A DNA stretch of 64,000 bases from positions 1,634,812 through 1,698,811 of the forward strand of contig CM077159.1 in the NCBI GenBank assembly GCA_039583875.1, written 5' to 3'. The notes under the pieces were generated by a model. The model had not been told where the DNA came from and searched no databases. It saw nothing but the letters and a program-made list of their open reading frames with translations. Origin of the DNA: Platanthera guangdongensis. Its lineage: Eukaryota > Streptophyta > Magnoliopsida > Asparagales > Orchidaceae. Both the position numbers and the translations under genes were made by a program. Below are positions 43,956 through 54,984 of this stretch, one piece after another (the first letter of the stretch is position 1; every line of letters starts with the position of its first letter).

Positions 43956-44474
43956 AGAAAAGGTCCACACAACAAAATCAATTATCGGATTACTTCACAA
44001 AAATCAAGAAAAATCTAAGTCTAGACTTCATTTCTCGAGTACATCATTTATTCTCGAGAACATTGGACTTGCTTCTCGGGAAGAATAACTCTACTCAAGT
44101 ACAAAACACCTTCAACTCGAGAAATCTTCTTCTTCTCGAGAAAAATCTTTCTTCTTCTCGAGAACCGATGTCTTACTCGAGAAATCAAATGGAAAATCTC
44201 TATCATGTTCAAATTTTTGATATTGGCACCCGGGCACTTCAACCGCCTAACTCCAGGTATTTTTTAACATTATTTATTTCATTAATCATCAAGATTTAAG
44301 GAATATATAAATAGATTTAGTCTAGAAATTCCTTTTTCCCGAAATTCAAAACCCTTCTCTCGAGAAAAACTCTTCACCTTCTCAGTCTCCGCCGCACTGC
44401 CGTAACAACCCTATTTCTCTTCTCGCCAGCAAGCAGATGTTTCGTTCTTCAATCAATGGCCTCCTTATCGAAGT
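43956..44474 (+). repeat. Cop1 3' end and partial 3' LTR
   Basis: After the pol stop there is a stretch with about eight CTCGAGA motifs, several as the full palindrome TTCTCGAGAA (44033-44362). A clear TATA box, TATATAAATAG, lies at 44304-44314. That arrangement suggests LTR U3. The exact LTR start is not fixed, because the 5' LTR is missing. The sequence is cut at 44474 by Gyp4. Confidence 0.55.
44304..44314 (+). promoter_or_regulatory. TATA box of the Cop1 LTR
   Basis: TATATAAATAG in an AT-rich patch, downstream of the CTCGAGA repeats. Confidence 0.55.
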
Positions 44475-46447
44475 TGTAACACCCCCATCTGTTGTATGCT
44501 GTATAGTAGAAGGTCCATCTGGAAACCGACACCATATACCACAGACAGTCGGAAGGGTTACATATGAAAAACTAAACTATCCAATTAAGACTACTCGTCC
44601 TAACACAGAGCATTCTAGCGGAAGCTTTTAAACGGTTGAAAGAACCCAAACTTGAATCCAAAAAATCATGAATGTACACAACCACTACCACTGGAATGAA
44701 AACAAATACACTGAAAGGTACATGTCCTTATGGCCTTATAGAGGTTCACTTAATAAAGTAGTGTTTTCCATACATCGGCTCGCAGGCCGGCCACATATGA
44801 CAATAAAAAAGAACAACTATTCGCTTTGGCCTTCTAGGGAAAGCACAACAACATGGGCTCCAGCCCGCTATTTGGTACTCGGCTCCGCAGCACCTGCAAG
44901 CAACATTCCATCGCACGGTGGCAGACAAAGCAATGGTCAGCCAAAGCCGACCAAATTACAACAACCTCGCCCCTAACTCGGGACGGCGGTGCTCCTTCTC
45001 TGCAATTCATTAGCCCAGCTAAATAATATTGTACAAATATGCTTCGCCATAGGTGTTGGCTCGCACAACCAAACACCCCGTGCACTCAAGGCAAATTATC
45101 GATTAATCCTGACAATTCAGCGTCTTCACCACCACCCCCGGGATGGCAACAACGTGAGCATTTTAGCCTTTCTGACCACTGTCTAAGGCTCCCGACTATG
45201 CCAACATCCAGTCCCCTTTCCGGGTCTCTCACACCGAACCACATAGCCCAGGTCTGATTCCACTTGCACGTTGCTCACAACGCGTAGTACACCTTAAGAT
45301 GTACGCATGGGCCAAGCTTCTCTCGAATCCTGACATTTCCAAACAATCACATAACCTAGTTATGTTCAACGCCGGTTCCCAGACCGCCAAGTTAGCAGAA
45401 CAACGATTCCGCTCAGTTTTCCGGGTGTGCCTTGGAGTAAATCCCCAAGCATCCCTGCTGCAATCTACCGTGTAGAAACCCAAAAACCCAAAGCACGGAG
45501 TCTTCTCCGGCAAACCATATAAAAGGCAACATCACCGATCCAGATCAACATGTCCGGGTAGGCTTCACACACAATGCCTATGTCCATACTTCGATTCCGG
45601 ACTCTATATGCAATACAAGGGGGACTATTTCCTTCAACCCCAAGGAACACCGTGCACTCACCGCACACTCGCGGGAGCGGGTTTCCCTATGCAAAAAGGA
45701 AGAGAGCTTCACATGCTCAAGTAGAGAATCATTACCCTTGTTGTACGCTTGTGCGCCATGGAAAATTACACGGATAGAAGTCTTTGCAATGGGATTTGCT
45801 CCATGGATCCTCTCTCGGTTCTCTAAACGGTGCTCCGATGCTCCGAGGATGCCGGAATCCTCCTTCTTCCTCCTCCTCTCTCTAACTCCTTGAAAGAGAG
45901 TGCTTAAGAGAGAAATGAGGAATTGATCCTCAATTTCCGACTTTAACAGAGCAGGAACTCAACTGGGCCGTTGGATCTTAATTAAAGAAAACGAACGGCC
46001 TAGATCTGTACAGAAATCCACAAACTTGGGCCGAACACGGCCTCGCACATAGCCGTGTCCCAGGGTGTGTGCCTCGATCCAGGCACGATCGTCGAACGCA
46101 GAAAAAAACCACACGGCAAAGACACGCCCGTGTCTCAAACTGACACGCTCGTGTCGGGTCCTCTACATGCCCATGATCGGAGGCATGTCAAGTATAACCG
46201 TCATGCCAACTGTCACGTCTCCCGGGAACACGGGTACTGACACGGGTAGGCAAACGCCTATGTCAGATGACATGCCCGTGTCATCCTGCCGAGTTTCCTG
46301 CCGTGTCCTTCTCTGGATATATCTGGCCAAAACACCAAGCAAGACATGGCCTTGGACACGCCTGTGTCCTAGGCCGTGTACCCATCTATAGGCACCAAAA
46401 TCTCTTTTGGACGCGACCACCTCGATAATGATTTTCGGGGCGTTACA
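44475..46447 (-). repeat. Gyp4 3' LTR (1,973 bp)
   Basis: On the minus strand it starts TGTAACGCCCCG at 46447 and ends GGGGGTGTTACA at 44475. The U3 part (46030-46390) has scattered ACACGGGCGTGT-type palindromes in decayed form. Minus-strand stem-loops lie at about 44905-44990. Confidence 0.9.
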
Positions 46448-46951
46448 AATCTCCCCCCTTAAGGAATTTCGTCCCGAAATTAAGTAAAGGTATACAAAAA
46501 TTAAATGTTACCTGAGTGAAATAACTCGTTGTATTCCTCCAACATAGTTTCCTCTCGCTCCCATCAAAGCTCCTCACGTCCGCAGTTATCCCAACGAACC
46601 TTAACCATTCGGATTTCCTTGTTGCGGAGTCGTTTGACTTCAACTCTTCTATACGTATAGGCTTGACCTTTGTCGTCAACTTGTAATCCACTAGCACTTG
46701 ATCAACCACGACTATCTGTGAAGGCTCTTGCACCGCCTTCCGCAACACCGATATGTGGAACACATTGTGTTGCCCACTCAACTCCACCGATAGCTTCAAT
46801 CTATACGTTACTTCGCCAACACGCTCCAGGATTTCAAATGGTCCAAGGTATCTCGGACTCAGCTTCTTCAAGCGTCGAACCCACGAAACACCCTTGAACG
46901 GCTTGATTTTTAAATACACCCAGTCGCCAACACCAAACTCCACGATCCTAT
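46448..46951 (-). pseudogene. Gyp4 integrase C-terminus, chromodomain remnant and polypurine tract
   Basis: The minus-strand frame (46443-46943, 166 residues) reads GVGDWVYLKIKPFKGVSWVR, LSPRYLGPFEILERVGE and VELSGQHNVFHISVLRKA, the GPY/F end of chromovirus integrase. The chromodomain-like tail is frame-shifted after EELKSND. Next to the LTR lies AAGGGGGGAGATT, a good polypurine tract, behind TTTCGGGACGAAATTCC. Confidence 0.82.
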
Positions 46952-48137
46952 TGTAACGCCCCGAAACTCAAAAGAGCGACGGGGGACGTTTTGGGCCAGA
47001 TTTGGAATCTAGTAGTAGGCACACGGCCTGTGACACGGGCGTGTCCCAGGGCGTGTTAGGCTGGATTCGACGTTTTGGTCGAGAGGTCGACGATTTTGGA
47101 GTCGACGATCGTCGAGCAGAGAACACGGCCTGTGACATGGGTGTGTCGCAGGGCGTGTCAATGCCGTGTCGACGATCGGCCTAGGGAGTCGACGAATTTC
47201 ACTCAACGAAATGTCGAGACATGGCACACGGCCTGCGACACGGGCGTGTCGCAGGGCGTGTCGACCCGTGTCGACACTCGTTCCGGGGAGTCGACGAATT
47301 TTGCTCGACGAAGTGTCGAGAGAAGGCACACGGCCTAGGACACGGGCGTGTCCAAGGCCGTGTCGTGAGCTCGACGAACTTTGCTCGATGAAGTGTCGAG
47401 TGTCGAGACCGTGTACATGGCCTGGAGCGCAGGCGTGTTGAGGTAGACACGGGCAAGGACACGGGCGTGTCCTAGAACCCGTGCAGTGCTCGGGTTATTT
47501 TCGGGATAAATTGATGGGAGTACACGGCCGGCCACATGGCCGTGTCAGGTGGAACACGGGCGTGTCAGGCCGAACACGGGCGTGTTCGATGCCCGTGTGT
47601 TGTTCCAGGCGCGTCGATTTTGACGGCGAATGAGGCACACGACCCTGGACACGGGCGTGTGCCAGGCCGTGTGCGGTCCAGATTGGACATTTCAGTCCCG
47701 AATCAAAGCCGTTCGTTTCTTTAATTGATGATCCAACATCTGGGGGTTGTTCCTGATGGGATATACCCGATATTGGGCCTTAGAAATCCTCACTTTTCAT
47801 GAGTTGTTATCTTTCTAAAGTTTAGAGAGGGAGGAGTGCCAAGTAAGGAAGAAGAAGCTAGATCCGGCCTTTGGAGGAGCTTCGAAGCTCCAAATCACGA
47901 GCCGACTTCGGATCCACAGAGGCGAAGAGAGTGCGGTGCTTTACATCCGCTTACCTTTCCATGGCACCAAAGAAAAGCGCTAGGGTAACGATTCTCTTCT
48001 TGAGCATGAGTAGCTCTCCTTCTTTGCATAGGAAGCCCTCTCTCGCGAGTTTGCGGTGAGTTGGAGGCGTTCCTTCGGGTAGATATGTGAAGTCCCCGTT
48101 GTTTAGAGTCCGTAAGCGAGAACGGACATAGGCATAA
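46952..48137 (+). repeat. Gyp5 5' LTR, first part
   Basis: Starts TGTAACGCCCCGAAAC and contains the palindrome array (47021-47690). CATAA at 48133-48137 is the left target copy of Gyp6. Confidence 0.92.
47021..47690. repeat. ACACGGGCGTGT palindrome array in the Gyp5 LTR
   Basis: About four units of roughly 105 bp plus looser copies. Each unit has a palindrome such as CCTGCGACACG-GG-CGTGTCGCAGG (47232-47255), then GTGTCGACAC and CTCGACGAAGTGTCGAG. Between units the arms change together: GCGACACG with CGTGTCGC, AGGACACG with CGTGTCCT (47456-47473), and in Gyp6 GGGACACG with CGTGTCCC (48214-48235). Confidence 0.88.
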
Positions 48138-50459
48138 TGTAACGCCCCGAAACTCAAAAGAGCGACGGGGGACGTTTTGGGCCAGTTTTGGGTTCTGGCT
48201 GCAGGCACACGGCCTGGGACACGGTCGTGTCCCAGTGCGTGTCAAGCCTGTGTCAACACTAAGCCGGGAAGTCGACACTTTGGTCTCGACATTGTGTCGA
48301 GACTGGGCACACGGCCTGCGACACGGGCGTGTCGCATGGCGTGTCGACCCGTGTCGACACTTAGGCGCGCAGTCGACACTCTGCGTTTGATGAAGTGTCG
48401 AGACATGACACACGGCATGCGACACGGGCATGTCGCAGGGCGTGTCAACCCATGTCGACACTCGTCCCGGGAAGTCAACACTTTGGTCTCGACATTGTGT
48501 CGAGACAAGGCACACGGCCTAGGACACGGGCGTGTCCAAGGCCGTGTCAGTAGGTCGACGATCTTCGCTCGACGAAGTGTCGAGTGTCGAGACCGTGTAC
48601 ACGGCTTGGAGCCCAGGCGTGTCAAGGTGACACGGGTAAGGACACGGGCGTGTCGTAGAACCCGTGCAGTGCTCGGGTTGTTTTCGGGGAAAAATGATGG
48701 GGGTACACGGCCGGCCACACGGCCGTGTTAGGTGGAACACGGGCGTGTCAGCTCGAACACGGGCGTGTTCGATACCCGTGTGAGGTTCCAGGCGAGCCGA
48801 TTTTGACGGTGAATGAGGCACACGGCCCTAGACACGGGCGTGTGCCAGGCCGTGTTCAGTCCAGATTGGGCATTTCAGTCCCGAATCAAAGCCGTTCGTT
48901 TCCTTATTTTGAGATCCAACGGCTGGGGGTTGTTCCTTAAGGGATATACCCGGGATTGGACTTAAAAACCCTCACTTTTCTTAAGTTATCATCTTTATAA
49001 ATCCTTAGAGAGAGAGGAGAGCCAAGGAAGGAAGAAGGAGCTAGATCCAGCCATTGGAGGAGCTTCGAAGCCCCGAATCGCGAGCCGACTCCGGATCCAC
49101 GGAGGCAAAGCTAGTGCGGTGCTTTTCATCCGCTTATTTTTCCATGGCGCCGAAGAATAACGCAAGGGTAACGATTCTCTTCTTGAGCATGAGTAGCTCT
49201 CTTTCTTTGCATAGGAAGCCCGCTCTCGCGAGTTTGCGGAGAGTTGGAGGCGTTCCTTCGCGTAGATATGTGAAGTCCCCGTTGTTTAGAGTCCGTAAGC
49301 GAGAACGGACATAGGCATGATGTGTGAAGCCTACCCGGACATGTTGGTCTGGATCAGTGATGTTGCATTGCATAAATGCCGGAGAAGACTCCGTGCTATG
49401 GATTGTTTTTTGGGTTTTCTACACGGTAGATTGCAACAGGGAGCCTTGGGGATTAACCCTAAGGTGCACCCGGAAAACTGGGCTGATGCGTGATCTTGCC
49501 AACATGGAGGCCTGAGAGCCAACTTGAACATAACCGAGTTATGTGAAATTGTGTGACGAAAATGGGAATCGAGAGAAGTTTGACCTACGCAAATGGCTTA
49601 AATTGTCGTTGCGACGTGAGCACGGGTTAGATGAAACCGTACCCATATCTATGTCGTTCGGGTTAAAGAGGCCTAAGGTTACGTGGCACTTGCCATTGGC
49701 ATAGATGAGAGTATTCGGCGGTCCATGGCTTAAATTGACGTGACCCATGCCGGGAAGACAAATTGCTCATATATTTGGCCGTCAAAGTGGCGGTGGTGCG
49801 TCCGGAATGTCCATGGCTTTAATTGACGTGACATCGACCAGTTCACCAAGAATGTGCCCTGAGTGCACGGGGTGTGTGGCCGTGTGAGCCTACGCCTGTG
49901 ATGAAATGAATACTATTATATTGCTCGCTTGTGCTAATTAATACTGCAGGGAAGGAGCATTGCCGCCCCGAGTTGGGGGCGGGATCGTTATAATTTGGTC
50001 AGCATTGCTGACCATTGCCCTTTTTGTTTGCCACCGTGCGGTGGTTATGTTGCCTGAAGGTGCTGCTGGACTGTGCGGTCAATAGCGGGCTAAAGCCCAA
50101 GTGCGAAGCCAGCCCTCGAAGGCCTATTTGGAAGTGTATACTGTTTTATTCATGTATGACCGGCCTGCGTGCCGTGGTTTGTAAATCATGTAATATCAAG
50201 TGAAACATTTTGTAAGGCTTTAAGGCTAACATATGTATTTGTAATACATTCCTATTTTGGTTTAGTGGACATTTATGCTTTAGTGCTGGGTTCTTTAATA
50301 CAACTTTTATAAATTGCTTCCGCTAGAATGCTCTGTGTAGGACGTTGAGATTCGTTGGATGGTTTCAATAAGTAAGCACCCGGTCTGTCTGTGGCATACG
50401 ACGTCGGGCCCCGGCCGGACCTACTGCTATATGCTATGTGACGGATAGGGGGTGTTACA
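48138..50459 (+). repeat. Gyp6 5' LTR (2,322 bp)
   Basis: TGTAACGCCCCG to GGGGGTGTTACA. The palindrome array is at about 48200-48850. Stem-loops lie at 49963-50098: CCGCCCC with GGGGCGGG, GGTCAGC with GCTGACC, CCACCG with CGGTGG, GGGCT with AGCCC. Confidence 0.93.
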
Positions 50460-50462
50460 ATT

Positions 50463-50523
50463 TGGTATCATACTACTGGTTTTGGTCGGACTTATGATGA
50501 ATTCGTGGGCGAATTCTTTTTAA
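50463..50523 (+). other. Gyp6 primer-binding site and polypurine-like module
   Basis: TGGTATCATACT (50463-50474) matches the initiator-Met site in eight bases. At 50497-50523 the short frame MNSWANSF overlaps GTGGGCGAATTCTTTTTAAG, followed by GGGTGGTGGG, as in Gyp2. Nothing else is seen up to gag. Confidence 0.7.
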
Positions 50524-50684
50524 GGGGTGGTGGGCACATTGTGTGCGTCATCGTTATAACGGTAAAAGAACCCATGAATGTCCACTTAGGAATGAAAATA
50601 CACGTGTTTGAGGAACCTGCGTGTTCCTATAATTGCTGTTCGCAATTTTATTTGGTCGCTTAACGGTGTTTTGTACCACTATAG

Positions 50685-51584
50685 GTGACCGGAAGCGGTG
50701 CTGTACCGCCAGAATGTCCGGTTTCTGAGGAGCATAGTGCACCCGGTGAGGTGTTTGAGACTCCTCCTTCGTATGAAACTGTTAGAAGGATCGTAGAAGT
50801 GGTGTTCGCTGTGACGGGTGCACAGCTTGGAGGAAATGTACAACCATGCGCCCCTGTTACGGCTTCAACGCCGGTGGGCATGATGTAGCAGATGACCTTT
50901 GGTAGACCATCGGAGCAGCAGCTGAATATGCATTTAGTGCAAGGAGCGCACACAGTTGAGGAATATTTGCAGGCATTTCTTATGATAAGTCGCTACCCAT
51001 GTTTCGAGTTGGATAACGAGCAAACTACTGTCGATAGATTTTATAATGGCCTGCGTGCCGAGTTACGGGTTCTACTGCTAGGACCAAAGTTATAGGGATT
51101 CCAAGCCTTGGTGGAATCAGCTAGATCTTTGGAGGCAGATTTGAGGAAGACCCTCCCGATGCCAGCGACCAGGGTATAGAACTATACAAACCCCATAAGA
51201 GCTGCATTCGGCAGAATGCTGGAGAAAGGGGCTATGACATCGACTAGCAAAGCTACTTACACATGTTTTACTTGTGGAAAGAAAGGGCACTTTGCCCGAG
51301 ACTGTTGGAAAGGTGCTAGGAAGGCCAAGAAAGCTATATCAGGAGCAGTCAAGGACTCAAATGCAAAGGAGACGGCATTCAAAGTGCCGAGCACCTCAAA
51401 GTCTGTATATCGAAAATGGTATAAGAAGCATAGGACTTCGGGTCCAACTCCTTCTGGTGCTTCTTGGGCGACTACGGGTCAGACCCCGGGCACATGTTTC
51501 AAATGTGGGGAGCCGGGGCATTATGCTCGTGAGTGCCTAAAGCCCTGGAGAAAGCACGCCGTCGTCACGACAGCTATGGTTTAA
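50685..51584 (+). pseudogene. Gyp6 gag with capsid deletion
   Basis: Opens with GTGACC after ACTATAG and has a TAG at 50886-50888, one codon before the MTFGRPSEQQ junction that marks the deletion shared with Gyp2. It continues with VQGAHTVEEYLQAF, RFYNGLRAELRVLL and a further stop, then two zinc knuckles, CFTCGKKGHFARDCW and CFKCGEPGHYARECL. After the last codons (TTAMV) the expected intron start has become CAGCTATGG, so the splice donor is lost. Confidence 0.82.
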
Positions 51585-51659
51585 AGATTGTTTTGCCTTA
51601 AATACTTGTCGCCCTTGTGCATGTTAGCTTAGAACTATTTGTGCTAAGCTTTGCGGCGA

Positions 51660-54600
51660 CTTTACTTTATCTGCGAGAGCACCGTTCGTTTAGGGAGCTT
51701 CGCGTTCCTTTATTAGGAATTATATTGTGCGTCGGAGTACCTCCTTCGTTGGTAAGAGACAAATTGGATGCGTTATAGTCCAATGGTGCTCATTGTGCGT
51801 GGGTAGAATTTATTGCGCTTAGTTTTGGATTGGGAATCAAGAGTACGATCTGCAAGCGTCGTTACTTCCGTTGGTGGACGTTATAGTTGGCATAGACTGA
51901 CTATCGGAGCAGTAAGCCTATATAGATTGCGGTAGCAAGGAAGTCAAGCTGGGAGCAAGTCGTGAGACGACCGTTACGAGCTCGAAGAGGTCGAGCAAGA
52001 CGTTGGTGTCTGCTCTTCAGGAGGTGAGGGCGGTTTGTGCTGGTGTAGAGCTGTTCTGTACACTAGTGGAGGTTACAAAGTCGAAGCCCGTGTTGGTTAA
52101 TATTTCAGTGGTATCGGAGTACCCTGATGTGTTCCCTAGAGATCTTCCTGGAGTCCCGCCTCGACGGGAGATAGATTTCATGTTTGAGCTAGTACTGGGT
52201 GCAAAGCCTGTGCCACGCTCTGCATATCGGCTAGCGCCTAAGGAAATGGCAGAGCTGAAGGTGCAACTTCTAAAAGTTGTTGGAGCAAGGGTAGGTGCGT
52301 CCAAGTCCTTCACCTTGGAGTGCACCGACCCTCTTAAATAAAAAGAAGGACATAAGCTTGAGGCTATGTATTAATTATCGGGAGCCCAACAAGTTGATGG
52401 AAAATAACAAGTACCCAATCCCAAGGATCGATGATCTTTGTGATCAATTGGTTGGGCCAATGACATAATCTAAATTAGATAAGGGAGAGTGATATCCCTA
52501 AGATAACGTTCAGTATGGGATACGGGAGCTACGAGTTTACGGTCATGCCGTTCGGGCTGACTAATGCGCCGTCAGTGTTCGTGGATCTGATGAACCGGAC
52601 CTTCCGGGAGTACTTGGACCATTTTGGGATCGCCTTCGTCGACGATATTCTGGTGTACTCGCAGAGTAAGGAAGATCACTTTAAGCATCTTCTTTTGGTT
52701 TTGGAGACGCTAAGGAGGAATCAACTGTATGCCAAGTTCTCGAAGTGCGAGTTTTGGTCATCCTCAGTGGCGTCCTCGGTCTTGTAGTGAGTGAGGAAGG
52801 TATTGTAGTGGATCCATCGAAGATTGTTGGGATGCGGGAGTGGCCTGAGCTTTATACGGTAGCGGAAGTCCGGAGTTTTCTGGGGCTTGCCGGCTAATAC
52901 AGGCGCTTAGTAGAGAACTTCTCGCGGAAAGCGTTACCCCTCACTACTTTGACGAGGAAGGAGCAGAAGTTCTTCTGGGCGCCGGAGTGCGCGTGAGATT
53001 TTGAGGAGTTGTAATGTCGGTTGACCACGGCGCCTGTGCTGACTTCGTCGAGTGGAACCGAAGGCTATGAGATTTATAGTGATGCTTAGGGCAGCGGTTT
53101 GGGTTGCGTGCTACTGCAACACGAAAGTGTAATAGTTTATGGCGCGAGACAGCCAAAAGTGCACGAGAGGAACTATCCGGTCCATGACTTGTTGTTAATG
53201 GCCGTGAGTTTTGCCTTGAAGCTGTGGAGGCATAATTTTGTACGGTGTGAAAATGGATCTCTACGCCGGTCACAAGAGCGTGAAGTATCTGATTGATCAG
53301 AAGGAACTGAAAATGCGGTAGCATAGATTGATGGAGTTCTTGGAAGACTATACATTCAAGATCCACTACGCGCCTGGTAAAGGCAATACGATTGCGGACG
53401 CGTTGAGTCGCCGAGCCCCGGCTCAAGCCAATTGGCTATCGATGCATGATGAGCGGTTGGTGCGGGAGTTGGAGGCGTTGGAGATTGTTTGTGTGGATAG
53501 GCAATCAAGTGCTGAAGCAGTACTGAATTGGACTGAAGTCCAATATGACCTGGCTGATCGGATTCGGCAGGCGTTGGATTTGGATGTCCATATGAAGCAG
53601 TTCATGGTAGAAGCTCTGGATGAGTCAAATTCCCAATCCATTGTCGATGACGGATTGCTTTGGAAAGACGGTCGTCTGTGCGTCCTAAGTGTGGACAATT
53701 TACGGGTGGAATTGTTGTACGAGGCACACCATACCGAGTACTCGATTCACCCGGGGAGCACAAAGATGTACCGCGATGTGAAGAAACTATTTTGATGGCC
53801 TAGTTTGAAGAAAGATGTGGCGCTCTACGTAGCGAAGTGCCAAACATGCGCCTTGGCAAAGGCGGAGTGCCAAAAGCCGGGAGGTTTTCTTAAGTCCTTG
53901 CCTATTCCGGAGTGGAAATTCGACGACATCTCTATGGACTTTGTACACGTTTTGCCAAGGTCGAAAAAGGGGACACGACGCCATTCGGGTGGTCGTAGAT
54001 CAGTTAACTAAGGTGTCGCATTTCATTCCGCAGAGGAAGGATGATCCGGTGGAGATGTTAGCAAAACTATATATGGATAATATAGTACGGCTTCACGGTG
54101 TGCCCCGCGGCATCGTGAGTGACCGAGAAGGGCGGTTCACGTCCAATAGTAGGGGGGCTTGTGCAGTATATGTTGGGGACAAAGTTAAAATTTAGCACAG
54201 CCTTTCAACAACAAACGGATGGGCAGACCGAGATGGTCAATAGAACTATGGAAAGCATGCTCCGCATGTGTTTCTTGGATTTTGGAAAGCAATGGGAAGA
54301 CCATCTTTATATGGTAGAAGTTGTAGCACGTCGTTGTCCTAGCTGGAAACGGGTGAGTCAAGTTGTATAAGAGATTCGAAGTGGAGGACGCTACTTCTTT
54401 GGTGAGAACCATTCGGGAGAGGTTGCTTATCGCTCAGGACCGGCAAGCAAAGTACTATAATGCCAAGCACAGGAACGTGGAGTTCGCTGTGGGCGATTAT
54501 GTATACTTAAAGATCAAGCAATTCAAGGGTGTCTCGCGGGTGCGGTGATTGAAAAAGCTAAACCCGAGGTACCTTGGGCCGTTTGAGGTTCAGGAGCGAA

Positions 54601-54920
54601 TTGGTGAAGAGGCCTATCAACTGAAGCTTTCAGTGGGGCTTAGTGGTCTACATGATGTATTCCATATTTCGGTGCTACAAAAGGCGGTGCAAGAGCCTAT
54701 GCGAGTGATCGCGGTCGATAAGGCGCCGGTTGATAGTGGGTTAACGACGAAAGTAAAGCCCGTGCGGATTGAGGACTCGGAGGTCAAGCGGCCACGCAAT
54801 AAAGAGATCGGGATGGTCAAGGTCCGGTGGGACAATTGCGGTCGTGAGGAGCTCTCTTGGGTGCGAGAGCAGATTATGCTTGACGAGTATCCGGAGATGT
54901 TCCGCTCAGGTACAAATTTT
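51660..54920 (+). pseudogene. Gyp6 pol, decayed
   Basis: Protease is unreadable except near its end. RT is split: the block before KLD is followed directly by GES-like codons, with the [10 protein letters not shown] segment deleted (about 52475), then [15 protein letters not shown] sequence and FVDDILVYS at about 52640. RNase H has several stops, including CGG-TAG where Gyp5 has CGG-CAG (53319-53321). Integrase shows the zinc domain with TGA at 53793-53795, the core with a deletion of the YNNSYQ...YGRRCRTP segment near 54320, and a readable C-terminus (54549-54989) with LGPFEVQERIGEEAYQLKLS and the chromodomain-like VKVRWDNCGREELSW. Confidence 0.83.
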
Positions 54921-54951
54921 GGTTTTGTACATGTTGTTCCTTTATCTAATT

Positions 54952-54984
54952 TTGTGGACGAAATTCTTTTAAGAGGGGGAGAGT
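54952..54984 (+). other. Gyp6 polypurine tract region
   Basis: TTGTGGACGAAATTC then AAGAGGGGGAGAG directly before the 3' LTR. Confidence 0.8.

Larger units (their letters stand above)
8312..44474 (+). mobile_element. Cop1: SIRE-like Ty1/copia element, host of the nest
   Basis: Pieces at 8312-10168, 19033-19061 and 40890-44474 read in order as one copia element: gag with zinc knuckles and a coiled coil, a protease start, then GAG-pre-integrase, integrase, RT, RNase H and a partial 3' LTR. The order INT before RT defines Ty1/copia. Gyp2 and TagE separate the pieces. The left end (5' LTR and gag N-terminus) is missing, and the 3' LTR is cut by Gyp4. Many stops and frameshifts make it the oldest readable element here. 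Confidence 0.87.
44475..46951 (-). mobile_element. Gyp4: Ty3/gypsy element, 3' end only
   Basis: On the minus strand: the end of pol, a polypurine tract and a 3' LTR. The rest was displaced by the Gyp5 insertion at 46952 and is not in the window. The LTR resembles the Gyp2/5/6 LTRs (TGTAACGCCCCGAAA start, TGTTACA end, same stem-loops in R/U5), but it is clearly diverged. Confidence 0.88.

Noticed and set aside
44033..44362. Heat-shock elements in the TTCTCGAGAA repeats
   Set aside because: A heat-shock element needs TTC and GAA separated by two bases in alternating blocks; here the spacing is four, so the match is superficial.
44437..44631. Small coding frame spanning the Cop1/Gyp4 border
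   Set aside because: It crosses a transposon insertion junction and has no motif.
47000..48830. Frames of 60-206 residues rich in R, T, C and H across the palindrome arrays (also 55000-55660 and 5890-6400)
   Set aside because: Repeats without stops in several frames at once, on both strands, come from the simple repeat unit. No start context or domain supports translation.
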